DNA of 64,000 bases from Prorocentrum cordatum (GCA_963575745.1 CAUYUJ010003043.1:18734-82733), one strand, 5' to 3'. Shown: positions 41,494 to 51,697, counted from the stretch's first letter. The notes: generated by a model not told the origin, from the letters alone. Translations and numbers: made by a program.

Positions 41494-44034
41494 TAATCCA
41501 AACCGTGAGTAGCTTCTCGCTTAACCGTGAGTGGATGTTCGCTTAACCGTGAGTGATTGCGTGCACGCTGTGAGCCCACGCTGTGAGCCCACGCTGTGAG
41601 CCCACGCTGTGAGCCCACGCTGTGAGCCCACGCTGTGGGCCCACGCTGTGAGCCCACGCTGTGAGCCCACGCTGTGAGCCCCCGCTGTGAGCCCACGCTG
41701 TGAGCCCACGCTGTGAGCCCACGCTGTGAGCCCACGCTGTGAGCCCACGCTGTGAGCCCACGCTGTGGGCCCACGCTGTGAGCCCACGCTGTGAGCCCAC
41801 GCTGTGAGCCCACGCTGTGAGCCCACGCTGTGAGCCCACGCTGTGAGCCCACGCTGTGAGCCCAGGCTGTGAGCCCACGCGAGCCCACGCTGTGAGCCCA
41901 CGCTGTGAGCCCACGCTGTGAGCCCACCCTGTGAGCCCACGCTGTGAGCCCACGCTGTGAGCCTACGCTGTGAGCCCACGCTGTGAGCCCACGCTGTGAG
42001 CCCACGCTGTGGGCCCACTCTGTGAGCCCACGCTGTGGGCCCACGCCGCCCACGCTGCGAGCCCACGTTGTGAGCCCACGTTGTGAGCCCACGCTGTGAG
42101 CCCACGCTGTGAGCCCACGCTGTGAGCCCACGCTGTGAGCCCACGCTGTGAGCCCACGCTGTGAGCCCACGCTGTGACGCTGTGAGCCACGCTGTGAGCC
42201 CACGCTGTGAGCCCACGCTGTGAGCCCACGCTGTGAGCCCACGCTGTGAGCCCACGCTGTGAGCCCACGCTGTGAGTCCACGCTGTGAGCCCACGCTGTG
42301 AGCCCACGCTGAGAGCCCACGCTGTGGTGAGTGCACGCTGTGAGCCCACGCTGTGGTGAGTGCACGCTGTGGTGAGTCCACGCTGTGAGTGCACGCTGCG
42401 AGTGCGCGCTGTGAGTGCACGCTGTCAGTGCACGCTGTGGGTGCACGCTGTGAGTGCACGCTGTGAGTGCACGCTGCGAGTGCACGCTGTGAGTGCACGC
42501 TGTGAGTGCACGCTGTGAGCGCACCCTGCGCGCCACCAAGTGAGAAAAACCGTGAGCTCACGCTGTGAGTGCACGCTGTGAGTGCACGCTGTGAGTGCAC
42601 GCTGCGAGTGCACGCTGTGAGTGCACGCTGTGAGTGCACGCTGTGAGCGCACGCTGTGAGCGCACGCTGCGCGCCACCCAGTGAGAAAGACCGTGAGCTC
42701 ACGCTGTGAGTGCACGCTGTGGGCCCGACGGAGTTTTGAATTGCCTACGCGTTAGATTTCCCCGCGCGGTCGATTTCCTCTTGTTTGTGTGTGTGTGGGT
42801 GTGTGCGTTTGCGTGTGGTGGCTGTGGTGGGAGTGGTGGTGGCTGTGATTGTGGTGGTGGTGGCGTTGGTGGTGGCGGTATCATTGGCGGTGGTGGTGGT
42901 TGTGGTGGTGGGGTGGTGGTATGTGTGTGTGCGTGTGTGCGTGTGTGTGTGTGTGTGCGTGTGTGTGTCGGGTGTTGTGCAGAATGCGGCGCTCGGTGTG
43001 CGGTGGGCGGTGTGTTGTGTATGGTGTGTGGTGTGTGGCGTGTGGCGTGTGGCGTGTGGCGTCTGGCGTGTGTTGTGTTGTGTGTCGTGTGTTGCGTGTG
43101 GTGCATTGCGTGAGGTGTGTGACATGTGGTGTTTTGCGTGTGGTGTGTTGCGTGAAGTGTGTATGTGTGTGGCGTGTGGCGTGTAGTGGGTTGACGCCAT
43201 ACGCAACGCCACCACGCACACAAACGCACGCACACACACACACACACCACAGAGGAAATCGACCGCGCGGAAAAATCCAGCGCGCAAGGCATTCGAAATT
43301 CCGCCGGCCCCACAGCGTGCACTCACAGCGTGAGCTCGCAGTCTTTCTCACCGGGTGGCGCGCAGCGTGCGCTCACAGCGTGCGCTCACAGCGTGCGCTC
43401 ACAGCGTGCCCTCACAGCGTGCACTCACAGCGTGCACTCACAGCGTGCACTCACTCGGCCTACGCTGCTGCGTGTGCCCGCCGCGGTGAGCCCATGCTGT
43501 GGTGAGTGCACGCTGTGAGTGCACGCTGTGAGAGCACGTTGTGAGTGCACATGGCGACTGCACGCTGTAAGTGCCCTCCATGAGCGCACGTTGTGAGTGC
43601 ACGCTGTGAGTGCACGCTGTGAGTTCACGCTGTGAGTGCACGCTGTGAGTGCACGCTGTGAGTGCACGCTGTGAGCGCACGCTGTGCGTGCACGCTGTGG
43701 GCGCGCTCACAACAGCGTGCACTCACAGCGTGCACTCACAGCGTGGTTGGCCCACGCTGCTGTGCGTGCTCGCCGTGGTGAGCCCACGCGTGCACTCACA
43801 GCGTGCACTCGCAGCGTGCACTCACAGCGTGCACTCACAGCGTGCACTCACAGCGTGGGCTCACCACGGTGGGCACGCACAGCGTGGGCTCACAGCGTGG
43901 GCTCACAGCGTGGGCTCACGCGTGGGCTCACAGCGTGGGCTCACAGCGTGCACTCACAGCGTGCACTCACAGCGTGCACTCACAGCGTGCACTCAATCAC
44001 TCACGGTTAAGCGCAGCGCTCGTCACGGTTAAGA
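41494..44034. mobile_element. Foldback-like element with arms of 13-bp tandem repeats
   Basis: A 2.5-kb structure with opposed ends. At the left, GCTTAACCGTGAGTGATTGC leads into CACGCTGTGAGCC units (about 60 copies to about 42330), then CACGCTGTGAGTG units to 42720. At the right the same units run in reverse complement (43320-43480 and 43700-43995) and close with CAATCACTCACGGTTAAGCG. The unique shoulder is also inverted: GCGCGCCACCCAGTGAGAAA, CGCGCGGTCGATTTCCTCT and the GTGTGTG block at 42665-42835 pair with 43195-43380. A GT-rich spacer of about 360 bp lies between. Part of the right arm (43490-43700) is flipped back. The architecture matches Foldback/FB-type elements, whose long inverted ends are made of short tandem repeats. 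Family C terminal sequence containing TCCCCCTAC lies on both outer sides (41465-41493 and 44042-44056). No transposase is encoded. Confidence 0.85.
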
Positions 44035-44160
44035 TCTACTCTCCCCCCTACAGGCCGATTTTGGATGAAAAATAAGAATGTGGCCAAACAATACCCTAGC
44101 ATACTGAAACATGATATTAAAAAGATCGTCCCAAGACTATTTTTGATTATTTACCTAACA
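44035..44160 (-). mobile_element. Family C MITE, minus-strand copy split by the foldback
   Basis: On the plus strand: CTCTCCCCCCTACAGGCCGA, then TTTTGGATGAAAAATAAG, then GATCGTCCCAAGACTATTTT, the reverse of the family order. Its missing outermost end appears to be the CTAAGTCGGGCCTGTCCCCC fragment at 41465-41493 on the other side of the foldback. Its far end (44150-44160) is decayed. Confidence 0.7.
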
Positions 44161-44269
44161 GCGAAGACTGATAGGTTTCTAGTAGTGTCAAAAGAGAGCA
44201 TCTTGACTCCCCAGGGGGGTCTGGGCGGGTGCCGGGGAGAAGCCGCGGAAGTCGTTTTAAGCAAACAGT

Positions 44270-44622
44270 TACACACTTCGTGGACTTCGAGGTCCCAGAA
44301 CTCCATTCCTGGGCATGATTTTGAATGCCCGGGGCCAACTGTAGGCCACTTCGTGGTCTTCGAATTCCCAGAACTCCACTCCTGGGCCACATTTTGAATG
44401 CTCGGGGCCAACTGTAGGCCACTTCGTGGTCTTCGAGTTCCCAGAGTTCCATTCCTGGGCATGATTTTGAATGCTCGGAGCCAACTGTAGGCCACTTCGT
44501 GGTCTTCGAATTCCCAGAACTCCATTCATGGGCATGATTTTGAATGCTCGGAGCCAACTGTAGGCCACTTCGTGGTCTTCGAGTTCCCAGAACTCCATTC
44601 CTGGGCATGATTTTGAATGCTG
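44270..44622 (+). repeat. 73-bp tandem repeat, about 5 copies
   Basis: Units with CACTTCGTGGTCTTCGA, CCCAGAACTCCATTCCTGGG and CATGATTTTGAATGCTCGG repeat every 73 bp. The last unit ends at GAATGC, where the GCTGAG array begins without a gap. Minus frames through it are repeat artefacts. Confidence 0.92.
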
Positions 44623-45612
44623 AGGCAGGCTGAGGCTGAGGCTGAGGCAGGCTGAGGCTGAGGCAGGCTGAGGCTGAGGCTGAGGCTGAAGGCAGGCTGA
44701 GGCTGAGGCTGAAGCAGGCTGAGGCTGAGGCTGAGGCAGGCTGAGGCTGAGGCTGAGGCAGGCTGATGCTGAGGCAGGCTGAGGCTGAGGCTGAGGCTGA
44801 TGCAGGCTGAGGCTGAGGCAGGCTGAGGCTGAGGCCGAGGCTGAAGGCAGACTGAGGCTGAGGCTGAAGCAGGCTGAGGCTGAGGCTGAGGCAGGCTGAG
44901 GCTGAGGCTGAGGCAGGCTGATGCTGAGGCAGGCTGAGGCTGAGGCTGAGGCTGATGCAGGCTGAGGCTGAGGCAGGCTGAGGCTGAGGCCGAGGCTGAA
45001 GGCAGACTGAGGCTGAGGCTGAAGCAGGCTGAGGCTGAGGCTGAGGCTGAGGCTGAGGCTGAGGCAGGCTGAGGCTGAGGCCGAGGCTGAAGGCAGACTG
45101 AGGCTGAGGCTGAAGCAGGCTGAGGCTGAGGCAGAGGCAGGCTGAGGCTGAGGCAGGCTGATGCTGAAGCAGGCTGAGGCTGAGGCTGAGGCTGATGCAG
45201 GCTGAGGCTGAGGCAGGCTGAGGCTGAGGCCGAGGCTGAAGGCAGACTGAGGCTGAGGCTGAAGCAGGCTGAGGCTGAGGCTGAGGCAGGCTGAGGCTGA
45301 GGCAGGCTGAGGCAGGCTGAGGAGGCTGAGGGCTGAGGCTGAGGCTGAGACTGAGGCTGAGGCTGAAGCAGGCTGAGGCTGAGGCTGAGGCTGAGGCTGA
45401 GGCTGAGGCTGAGGCAGGCTGAGGCTGAGGCTGAGGCTGAGGCTGAGGCTGAGGCAGGCTGACTGAGGCTGAGGCTGTGAGGCTGAGGCTGAGGCTGAGG
45501 CTGAGGAGGCTGAGGCTGAGGCTGAGAGGCTGAGGCAGAGCTGAGGCTGAGGCTGAGGCTGAGGCTGAGGCTGAGGCTGAGGCTGAGGCTGAGGCTGAGG
45601 CTGAGGCTGAGG
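44619..45612 (+). repeat. (GCTGAG)n array with higher-order structure
   Basis: About 1 kb of GCTGAG with CAGGCTGAG variants. The marker CCGAGGCTGAAGGCAGACTG recurs near 44838, 44990, 45083 and 45229, so larger segments of about 90-150 bp were duplicated. Purer hexamers occupy 45340-45610. The minus strand reads Ser-Ala, Leu-Ser or Pro-Gln repeats in its three frames. Confidence 0.93.
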
Positions 45613-46021
45613 CTGTGACTGCGACTGCCGTTGCCACTGCGACTGTCATCGCGAATGTGACCACCACTGCGAGAACAGCAGGATTCTACGACTGGATCCT
45701 CATCTGAACCTTAAGGGGAATGCTTCCAGATATGCTCCTACACATCGCTGTGAGGATGCTTTGTGGGATCGGCCCGACCTAACTATCTAGGGCGGGGGGC
45801 GTGCCGCGCGGCAGCCCCGGAGGGAGCGCGCGGGCCGAGGCCGCGCCCGGGCGGGGCAGCGAAGGGGGCCGCAGCGCGGGCTCCGCGGAGGGGCCGGCAC
45901 GCCCCGGCTGGTGGCAGCGGGCCTGCGCCGCCCGCCCGCGCTGCGACCCCCTCGCGCTGGGGGCACCCGCCGTGGGCAGGCCTTTCCCCCGCGGGCTCCC
46001 GCGCCCAAGCTCGAGCCCGCG

Positions 46022-46100
46022 CCCCTCCTCCTCCTCCTCCTCCTCCTCCTCCTCCTTCTCCTCCTCCTCCTCCTCCTCCTCCTCCTCCTCCTTCTCCTCC
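46022..46100 (+). repeat. (CCT)n microsatellite
   Basis: CCTCCTCCT run with TTC interruptions. Confidence 0.93.
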
Positions 46101-46107
46101 TGTTTTC

Positions 46108-46286
46108 GACCCCCTCGCGATGTGAGAAGAAAACATGACGGGAGGTCTCTCGCTAGTTTCGGCCTCCGGAGGCCCTCACGGGGCCTCGGGGGCGTCGAGG
46201 AACGACTCGGGATGAACAACGGGTCCAGGGGAACGGGTTGAGACCTCTGAGGGTCGACGTTGTGCACAAAAACGCGACGTCTGGGG
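46108..46286 (-). mobile_element. Family E MITE-like element, copy 9
   Basis: GACCCCCTCGCGATGTGAGA start, GGGGCCTCGGGGGCGTC and CGACTCGGGATGAAC core, and a GCGACGTCTGGGG end. Confidence 0.75.
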
Positions 46287-46369
46287 TCTTTGCCTCGGCC
46301 GAGCCTTTTGCGGCACGAGGCGGAGCACGCGGCAGGAATAGGGTTCAGAGGGAGGGAGAGCAACGACTC

Positions 46370-46460
46370 AGGAGGAGGAGGAGGAGGAGGAGGAGGAGGA
46401 GCAGGAGGAGGAGGAGGAGGAGGAGGAGGAGGAGCAGGAGGAGGAGGAGGAGGAGGGGGG
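46370..46460 (+). repeat. (GGA)n microsatellite
   Basis: About 90 bp of GGA with two GCA interruptions. Confidence 0.95.
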
Positions 46461-46710
46461 GAGGCGAAAGAGGGCGGAGGAGATGAGCAACGCACGGCTC
46501 TGCGCTCGGTCCTCCGTCTCGGTGCTCTCCCCGCCTGCCCGGGCGCCCGCGCGAGCGCCGGGCCCCCCGCGGCGACCCCCCGAAGAGGCCCACCCCATCC
46601 CCACCATCAGCGGCTGGCAGCACGCGGGCCACGACCCCGGCGGCCGGCGCTGGGGCTGCAACGCCCCCAGGCGCGGGAAGGCCGGCGGGGCGAGGGGGGG
46701 AGGCTCAGTC

Positions 46711-46911
46711 GCAGGCCTAGAGGTCAACACCAACACCAGTATCGGCGGTGTGCCTCCACCGAGGGAAGAAGATCCCGACCTCGATGATGGTGGTGATGCT
46801 CTGGCTTCCAAGGTGGCCGACATGCTACCACCGGCATCGAGATCTAGGATCATCTTCCCCCTGTGGAGGCACCCCCCCTGTGTTGGTGTTGGTGCCCGCT
46901 TCCAGGCCTCC
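46711..46911 (+). mobile_element. Family D inverted-repeat element, copy 2
   Basis: GCAGGCCTAGAGGTCAACAC start, GGCGGTGTGCCTCCACCGAG, TGGCTTCCAAGGTGGCCGAC and CTGTGGAGGCACCCCCCC blocks, and a GCTTCCAGGCCTCC end. Nearly collinear with the copy at 36443. Confidence 0.83.
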
Positions 46912-47042
46912 ATTTCAGGGGCAACGTGAGGGGGGGATGGGCCATGATAGGCTCAGGAGCAGCGCGGCCCAGAGGTTTCGACCTCGGGCCGCCCTCCGTT
47001 GTTGCAGTCGGTGGCGACAGGCTGCCCAAGAAGGCCCAGACG

Positions 47043-47208
47043 CCCCAGACCCCTTTCGCGTTGTGGAAAATCGCGACGGGAGGTGTTTCATGATTTTCGG
47101 CCTCCGGGGGCCCTTACCGGGCCTCGGGATCGTCAAAAACGACTCAGGACGAAAAGCCGGTCCAGGGGAAGGGGTCGACCCAGACCTTTGGGGGTCGACG
47201 TTGTGAAA
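47043..47208 (-). mobile_element. Family E MITE-like element, copy 10
   Basis: CCCCAGACCCCTTTCGCG start, CGGGCCTCGGGATCGTCAAA and CGACTCAGGACGAAAAGCC core, and a GGGGGTCGACGTTGTGAAAA end. Confidence 0.8.
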
Positions 47209-47275
47209 ACTTAGCCTGGCGAGGGACCCAACCATATGCAGCTGTGCAAACCGCAATTGCAAATACCGTATTCAA

Positions 47276-47863
47276 TGGAGTTTCCTGTGGGGCCGCGAAA
47301 CGTGTGAGGGGTGTGCCGAAATGGGTGATGCGGACGCATGCGGGCGGTGGCTGGGGCATTCGGTGGAGCTCCCTATGGGGCCACGATGCGTGTGAACGGT
47401 GTGCCGAAATTGGTGTGGTGGACGCATGCGGTCGGCGCCACTGGGACCTTCGGTGGAGCTCCCTATCTGGGCCACGAAACGTGTGGGGAGTGTGCCGACG
47501 TGGGTGTGGCGGACGCGTGCGGGCGGGGGACCTTCGGAGGAGCTCCTTATGGGGCCACGAAACGTGTGAGGGGTGTGCCGAAATGGGTATGCGTGACGCA
47601 TGCGGGCTGCGCCACTGGGACCTTCGGCGGAGCTCCCTATGGGGCCACGAACCGTGTGAGGGGTGCACCCACGATGATGATGAGGAGGAGAATGATGATG
47701 ATGCTGTCGGTAATGATGATGGCGGCGATAACGACGATGGTGACGACACTGGTGGTGATGATGACGATGATGATGATTCGGATATCGATGATGACGATGA
47801 TGATGCTGATGATGATGATGATGACGATGATGATGATGCTGCTGCTGATGATGATGATGATGC

Positions 47864-47913
<50 letters not shown>

Positions 47914-48110
47914 ATGATGATGATTATCATGCTGATGACGACGATGATGATGGTGATGATGGTGATGAGGATGAGGATGAGGATGATGATGATGAGAAGA
48001 GAAGGGGGGGGCAGCGGGGGGAAGGAGACGCGGGGCGAGGTGTCTTCAAAACGAGGACCCAACACCACAGGATGGTTGGGACAAAACACAACGACTGGAA
48101 TCCGGTGCCC
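47276..48110 (+). repeat. Family L, copy 1: about 88-bp tandem repeat joined to a (GAT)n array
   Basis: Four to five units of 84-90 bp (starts near 47276, 47364, 47454, 47538 and 47628), each with GGGGCCACGAAACGTGTGAG and GGACGCATGCGGGC. The last unit runs directly into a (GAT)n array of about 320 bp (47672-47995), then GAGACGCGGGGCGAGGTGTC and AAAACGAGGACCCAACACCA. The same three blocks in the same order, with a single partial 88-bp unit, form 51903-52210. Polyaspartate and polymethionine frames are artefacts. Confidence 0.88.
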
Positions 48111-48507
48111 TCGGCCGAAGGCCGAGAAAAGCAGTGAGGGAAGGAGAAGCCGCCCAGGAGCAGCCTCGTGGCCACTCCGGGGCCGCCCTGCCTCCGTTCC
48201 CCTCCGCCCCCCCCCTCTCCCCCTCTCGGGCCTGCCCTCACTTCCTCCCCATCCCTCGCCTTGCTTCCCTTCCCTCCCGCGCGCCTCGTCTCCGTCGGCG
48301 GCCGTGGTGCGTGTTGCTCTGCTCGGGACTTGTTACCCCAGTGCAGTGACCACCACCACCCATCCTGTTCGGTTCCCACCGATTGAAGCACACACGATGC
48401 TGCGGCAAGCACAATCAGGAACATAATGGCCCCAGCCCTGATCCTCGCTGTGCGGGTCCAAGGGGACGTAAAACATCTCCAGCTCTTCCCTCACCTCGAA
48501 CTCCTTA

Positions 48508-48630
48508 TGCTGCTGCTGCTGCTGCTGCTCCTCCTCCTCCTCCTCCTCCTCCTGCTCCTCCTCCTCCTCCTCCTCATTCGCTTCCTCCTCCTCCTCCTCC
48601 TTCCTCCTCCTCCTCCTTCTCCTCCTCTGC
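48508..48630 (+). repeat. (CTG)n followed by (CCT)n
   Basis: Six CTG units, then CTC/CCT triplets to 48630. Confidence 0.9.
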
Positions 48631-48639
48631 ATCAGCACC

Positions 48640-49260
48640 TCCAGCGCTAGCCGCATTCCCTGACGTGCGCCGATGACAGGGAGGCCCTGACCGCCTCCCC
48701 CACGACCAGTTGTTCGCCCTGGCGCCATGTTTCGCTGGCCCGGGTCCCCACAACGGGCCCCCGACGGCCAACATCCAGGCACTCGACGCACGGGTCACAT
48801 GGTGCGCACAGCACCTCCAGCTCTCCTCTCAACCTCGAACTCACGCTGCTCCTCCTTCGCCTCTGCAGCGGCGCCTCCCGAGCGAGCCAGATCCTTGCCG
48901 TCCGCCGATCTGTGCTTCTGCTCCCAGGCGCGGCCCCACGAGGTCCCGACCGAGGCCCAGGAGCCAGCTTCCGACCCAGGTCCGCTGTTGACTGCCCCCG
49001 TCAAGGGCGTAGACAACGCCCCCTACCCTGGTTTGCGAGGCGTTGTGCGCTGAACCTCTTGTGGGCTGACAGGGTAGGCTCCGCGTGTCGCGCGGCGTCC
49101 TGGCGGTTCCACTGCGTTTGAGCTCCCAGGAGGTTTACAGACCTCGGGTGGGGGCGTGTCTTCATCCCTCAACCCCGGGCCCGAGAACGGTCTCCCCCCC
49201 GAGGGCCGGAAGCGAAGAATGAGCCCTCCGGATCGAGAAAGCCATATCTAGGAAGCAGAC
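48640..49260. other. Unassigned GC-rich sequence
   Basis: No gene, inverted repeat or shared family recognised in about 600 bp. Confidence 0.4.
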
Positions 49261-49265
49261 AACGA

Positions 49266-49450
49266 CCCAGACATGATCGCGCCGTATAAAAAAAGGACGG
49301 GGGGGCTTTGGATGTTTTCGGCCCCTGGGGGCCTTCGCCAGGCCTCGGGACAGTCGAAAAACGGTTCAGGAAGAAGAACCGGTCCCGGGGAAAGGGTCTG
49401 GACTTCCGGGGACGTCGTCTCGAAAAGATCAGGACGTCGCATGTCCGGGG
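49266..49450 (-). mobile_element. Family E MITE-like element, copy 11
   Basis: CCCAGACATGATCGCGCCGT start, CAGGCCTCGGGACAGTC core, AAGGGTCTGGACTTCCGGGG block and a CGCATGTCCGGGG end. Confidence 0.82.
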
Positions 49451-49468
49451 ACGTAGTCGAATATACAG

Positions 49469-49605
49469 AGTCGGAGGTCCGCGCGGATTTCTCGGATCGG
49501 CGCTGGAGCCCCCTGGCGGCGCCTCTGGCGACGCTCCTGGCGCGTTCCGCGCGCTAGGCAGGGGGGGTCTGGCGCCGACCCGAGAAATCCGCGCGGACCT
49601 CCGAG
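49469..49605. mobile_element. Family I foldback element, copy 2
   Basis: The left arm AGTCGGAGGTCCGCGCGGAT is matched by a right arm ending GCGGACCTCCGAG. The loop has the CTGGCGCGTTCCGCGCGCTA core. Slightly longer than the copy at 6541. It follows a family E copy by 18 bp. Confidence 0.82.
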
Positions 49606-49639
49606 TTGTTATGATCATGCCGTTGCTTGTTGTCCGATT

Positions 49640-49829
49640 CCCAAACCTCCAGCGTCGTGATTTTTTCACAGCGTGGACCCCCAGATGTTTGGACCCCTTT
49701 CCCAGGACCGGTTGTTCACCCGCCTGAGCCGTTCTTTGACGGTCCCGAGGCTCGGTAAGGGCCCCCGGAGGCCGAAACAGCGAAACACCGCCCGTCGTGT
49801 TTTTTGTTCACAGCGAGAGGAGGTCTGGA
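49640..49829 (+). mobile_element. Family E MITE-like element, copy 12
   Basis: GTCGTGATTTTTTCACAGCG, CCTGAGCCG and TTTGACGGTCCCGAGGCTCG blocks, and a GAGGAGGTCTGG end. Confidence 0.8.
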
Positions 49830-50058
49830 TATTGCGCCTTTTTCGGACACTGGAACATATACATTACCAGTGGCGGGCTGTTTTTCAATCCCAGGACTTC
49901 TTGAGGGTCGAGGACGACGCTTGGGTGGTGTGGTGTATACTTTTTTTTCCCGATGCTCCGAGGACACAACAAAACATGTATACACCAGGATCCCGTATAC
50001 ACCAGGATCCGCTCTCCAGTGCAAATTCCACTGCAGGGCCTGAAGAAGCGTCGGTGTA

Positions 50059-50244
50059 CCCAGACCCCCGACGTCGTGATTTTTTCACAACGTCGACCCC
50101 CAGAGGTCTGGACCCCTTCCCCGGGACCGGTTTTTCGTCCTGAGTCGTTTTTTGACAGTCTTGAGGCCCGGTAAGGGTCCACGGAGGTCGAAAATAATGA
50201 AAAACCTCCCGTCGTGATTTTTTCACAGCGCGAGGAGGTCTGGG
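50059..50244 (+). mobile_element. Family E MITE-like element, copy 13 (best ends)
   Basis: Starts CCCAGACCCCCGACGTCGTG and ends GGAGGTCTGGG. GTCGTGATTTTTTCACA occurs near both ends in direct orientation. The flanks are TA on both sides (50057-50058 and 50245-50246). Other copies do not show TA flanks, so the duplication length for the family is unsettled. Confidence 0.85.
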
Positions 50245-50901
50245 TATAGAGTTCGATTTTCTGACTTTGGCACGCACGCGAAGGCATAGATGGCTTGAGT
50301 GTGGCTCCGTCGCCCTATTTCGGCCCCTCTGGCCTTCCCGCCCCGAGCGCCCCCTCTGCCCGGTGCCTCGCTGTGCCCCGCCGCTGCTTGACAGCTGTCC
50401 GGTCCTTGCCCAAATCCCCGACCTCGAGATTGCTTCCCCCAGAGTTATGATGTTCCAGCCTACTTTAGCCTCGACCACCAGAAGGATTTCGAGCGCACCC
50501 CAAAGCTCGGGGGTTGGGGGTTTTCACGTGTCGGGCCCTGGGAGACACTGCTTCGACACTCTTTCGACACTCTATCGACACTTTTCTGGGAGCTCGAACT
50601 TATTTCTGGGATGTGGTCCTCAAGTACGATAGGAGCCACATAACCCCAGAGGTCAGCTGGAGGCAGGCAGCAGGATACAAACTGCAGAGGAGTTGTACCT
50701 TCACACGTCTGGGTACCCGCAAGAAGGACCAGTCCGAACGCAACGTGATGTGAACCCCAGTCGTGGACGCCCGCCCGGGAACCAAAAAAAGTCAGAACAA
50801 AAAAAACGTCCACCCCCAGAGGGGTGCACCCCCCCACCGGGGCCGGTTTTCTGCCTTGGGGCCCGAAAGAATCGATTGGACGTAAGAGTGACCTTTCGCC
50901 G

Positions 50902-51015
50902 GAGTGACCTTTGGTGCAGGCCCATTGGGCCCCCCGATCGCCGAGCGCGGGCGTGTTTCGCGATTGGATTTGGCCCCACCGCGGCCCCCCAAAAGCCGCG
51001 CACCAAAGGTCACTC
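50902..51015. mobile_element. Element N, short element with 16-bp perfect inverted ends
   Basis: GAGTGACCTTTGGTGC at 50902-50917 and its exact reverse complement at 51000-51015 bound a 114-bp element. A further GTAAGAGTGACC (50882) and GGTCACTCTTGCG (51207) form an outer inverted pair around N and the adjoining element M. Confidence 0.82.
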
Positions 51016-51018
51016 TTA

Positions 51019-51198
51019 CTCCAGATTTCGTAATAAAAGGGAGTGGGTCTGGACCCTCCAAGACAAGCCATTTCAGACCTCCCCCGTGGGAGAACCCTCC
51101 AAAACATCGTCCCCAGACCCCCCAGGCCCTCCGAGATGGCCTGGAAGAGACCCCCCCCCCGAAATGAGACCCCTCTCCTTTTCTTAAGAAATCTGGAG
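51019..51198 (+). mobile_element. Family M MITE, copy 1 (TA-flanked)
   Basis: 180 bp. Left end CTCCAGATTTCGTAATAAAA; right end, reverse-complemented, CTCCAGATTTCTTAAGAAAA. TA on both sides (51017-51018 and 51199-51200). The interior has GACAAGCCATTTCAGACC and ACATCGTCCCCAGACC. The terminal CTCCA and TA target are shared with element F. Confidence 0.85.
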
Positions 51199-51427
51199 TA
51201 CCCAGGGTCACTCTTGCGTGTAGCTGAAAGGAGGGCCCCCCCGAGGCTGAACACAGCGAAGAGGGCCCCCCCCGATCGTGGCGAGGAGGGCCGGGGCGTG
51301 CCGCCGCTGGCCGGCGACGGTTCCCGCATGCTGCCGTCTCGGGGATCGGGGGGCGGAGGGTCGAGATGGGGTGCTCGCTCTGCTTGTGGAGGACGATCAA
51401 TGGAGAGGAAGCATGGTGCCAAATGAT

Positions 51428-51614
51428 TTCCAGATGTCGTAATATAAAGGGAGGGGGGTCTCATTTCGGGGGGGGGGGGGGGGCTCTTCCAGAATATCTT
51501 GGAGGGCCTGGGGGGTCTGGGGACGATGTTTTGGAGGGTTCGCCCACGGGGGAGGTCTGAAATGGCTTGTCTTGGAGGGTCCAGACCCCCTCCCTTTTGT
51601 TACGAAATCTGGAG
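51428..51614 (-). mobile_element. Family M MITE, copy 2
   Basis: Reverse orientation to copy 1 and about 230 bp away. TTCCAGATGTCGTAATATAA at the left and TACGAAATCTGGAG at the right. The interior GGTCTGAAATGGCTTGTC and GGTCTGGGGACGATGT are the complements of copy 1. TA follows the right end only. A long G-run lies at 51468-51483. Confidence 0.85.
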
Positions 51615-51628
51615 TAATCTCCAGATGT

Positions 51629-51697
51629 CTAGAACATGTGTTAAGACTGTTTTCAAACATGTAAAGAAAGTATGTTTTAAACATGTTCTGGACATTT
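51629..51697. repeat. AT-rich hairpin
   Basis: TCTAGAACATGTGTTAAGAC pairs with GTTTTAAACATGTTCTGGA, leaving a spacer of about 25 bp. It sits right of family M copy 2 and may be its own small foldback. Confidence 0.65.

Noticed and set aside
41484-42702. AHSVGSQRGLT repeat protein from the foldback arm
   Set aside because: Translation of a 13-bp unit, whose period is not a multiple of three. All three minus frames read variants of the same peptide.
41560-42720. CRISPR-like regular array
   Set aside because: Units are contiguous 13-mers with no unique spacers, in a nuclear eukaryotic context.
44147-45667. 506-residue Ser-Ala/Leu-Ser repeat protein on the minus strand
   Set aside because: Direct translation of the GCTGAG hexamer and 73-bp repeats; no non-repeat domain.
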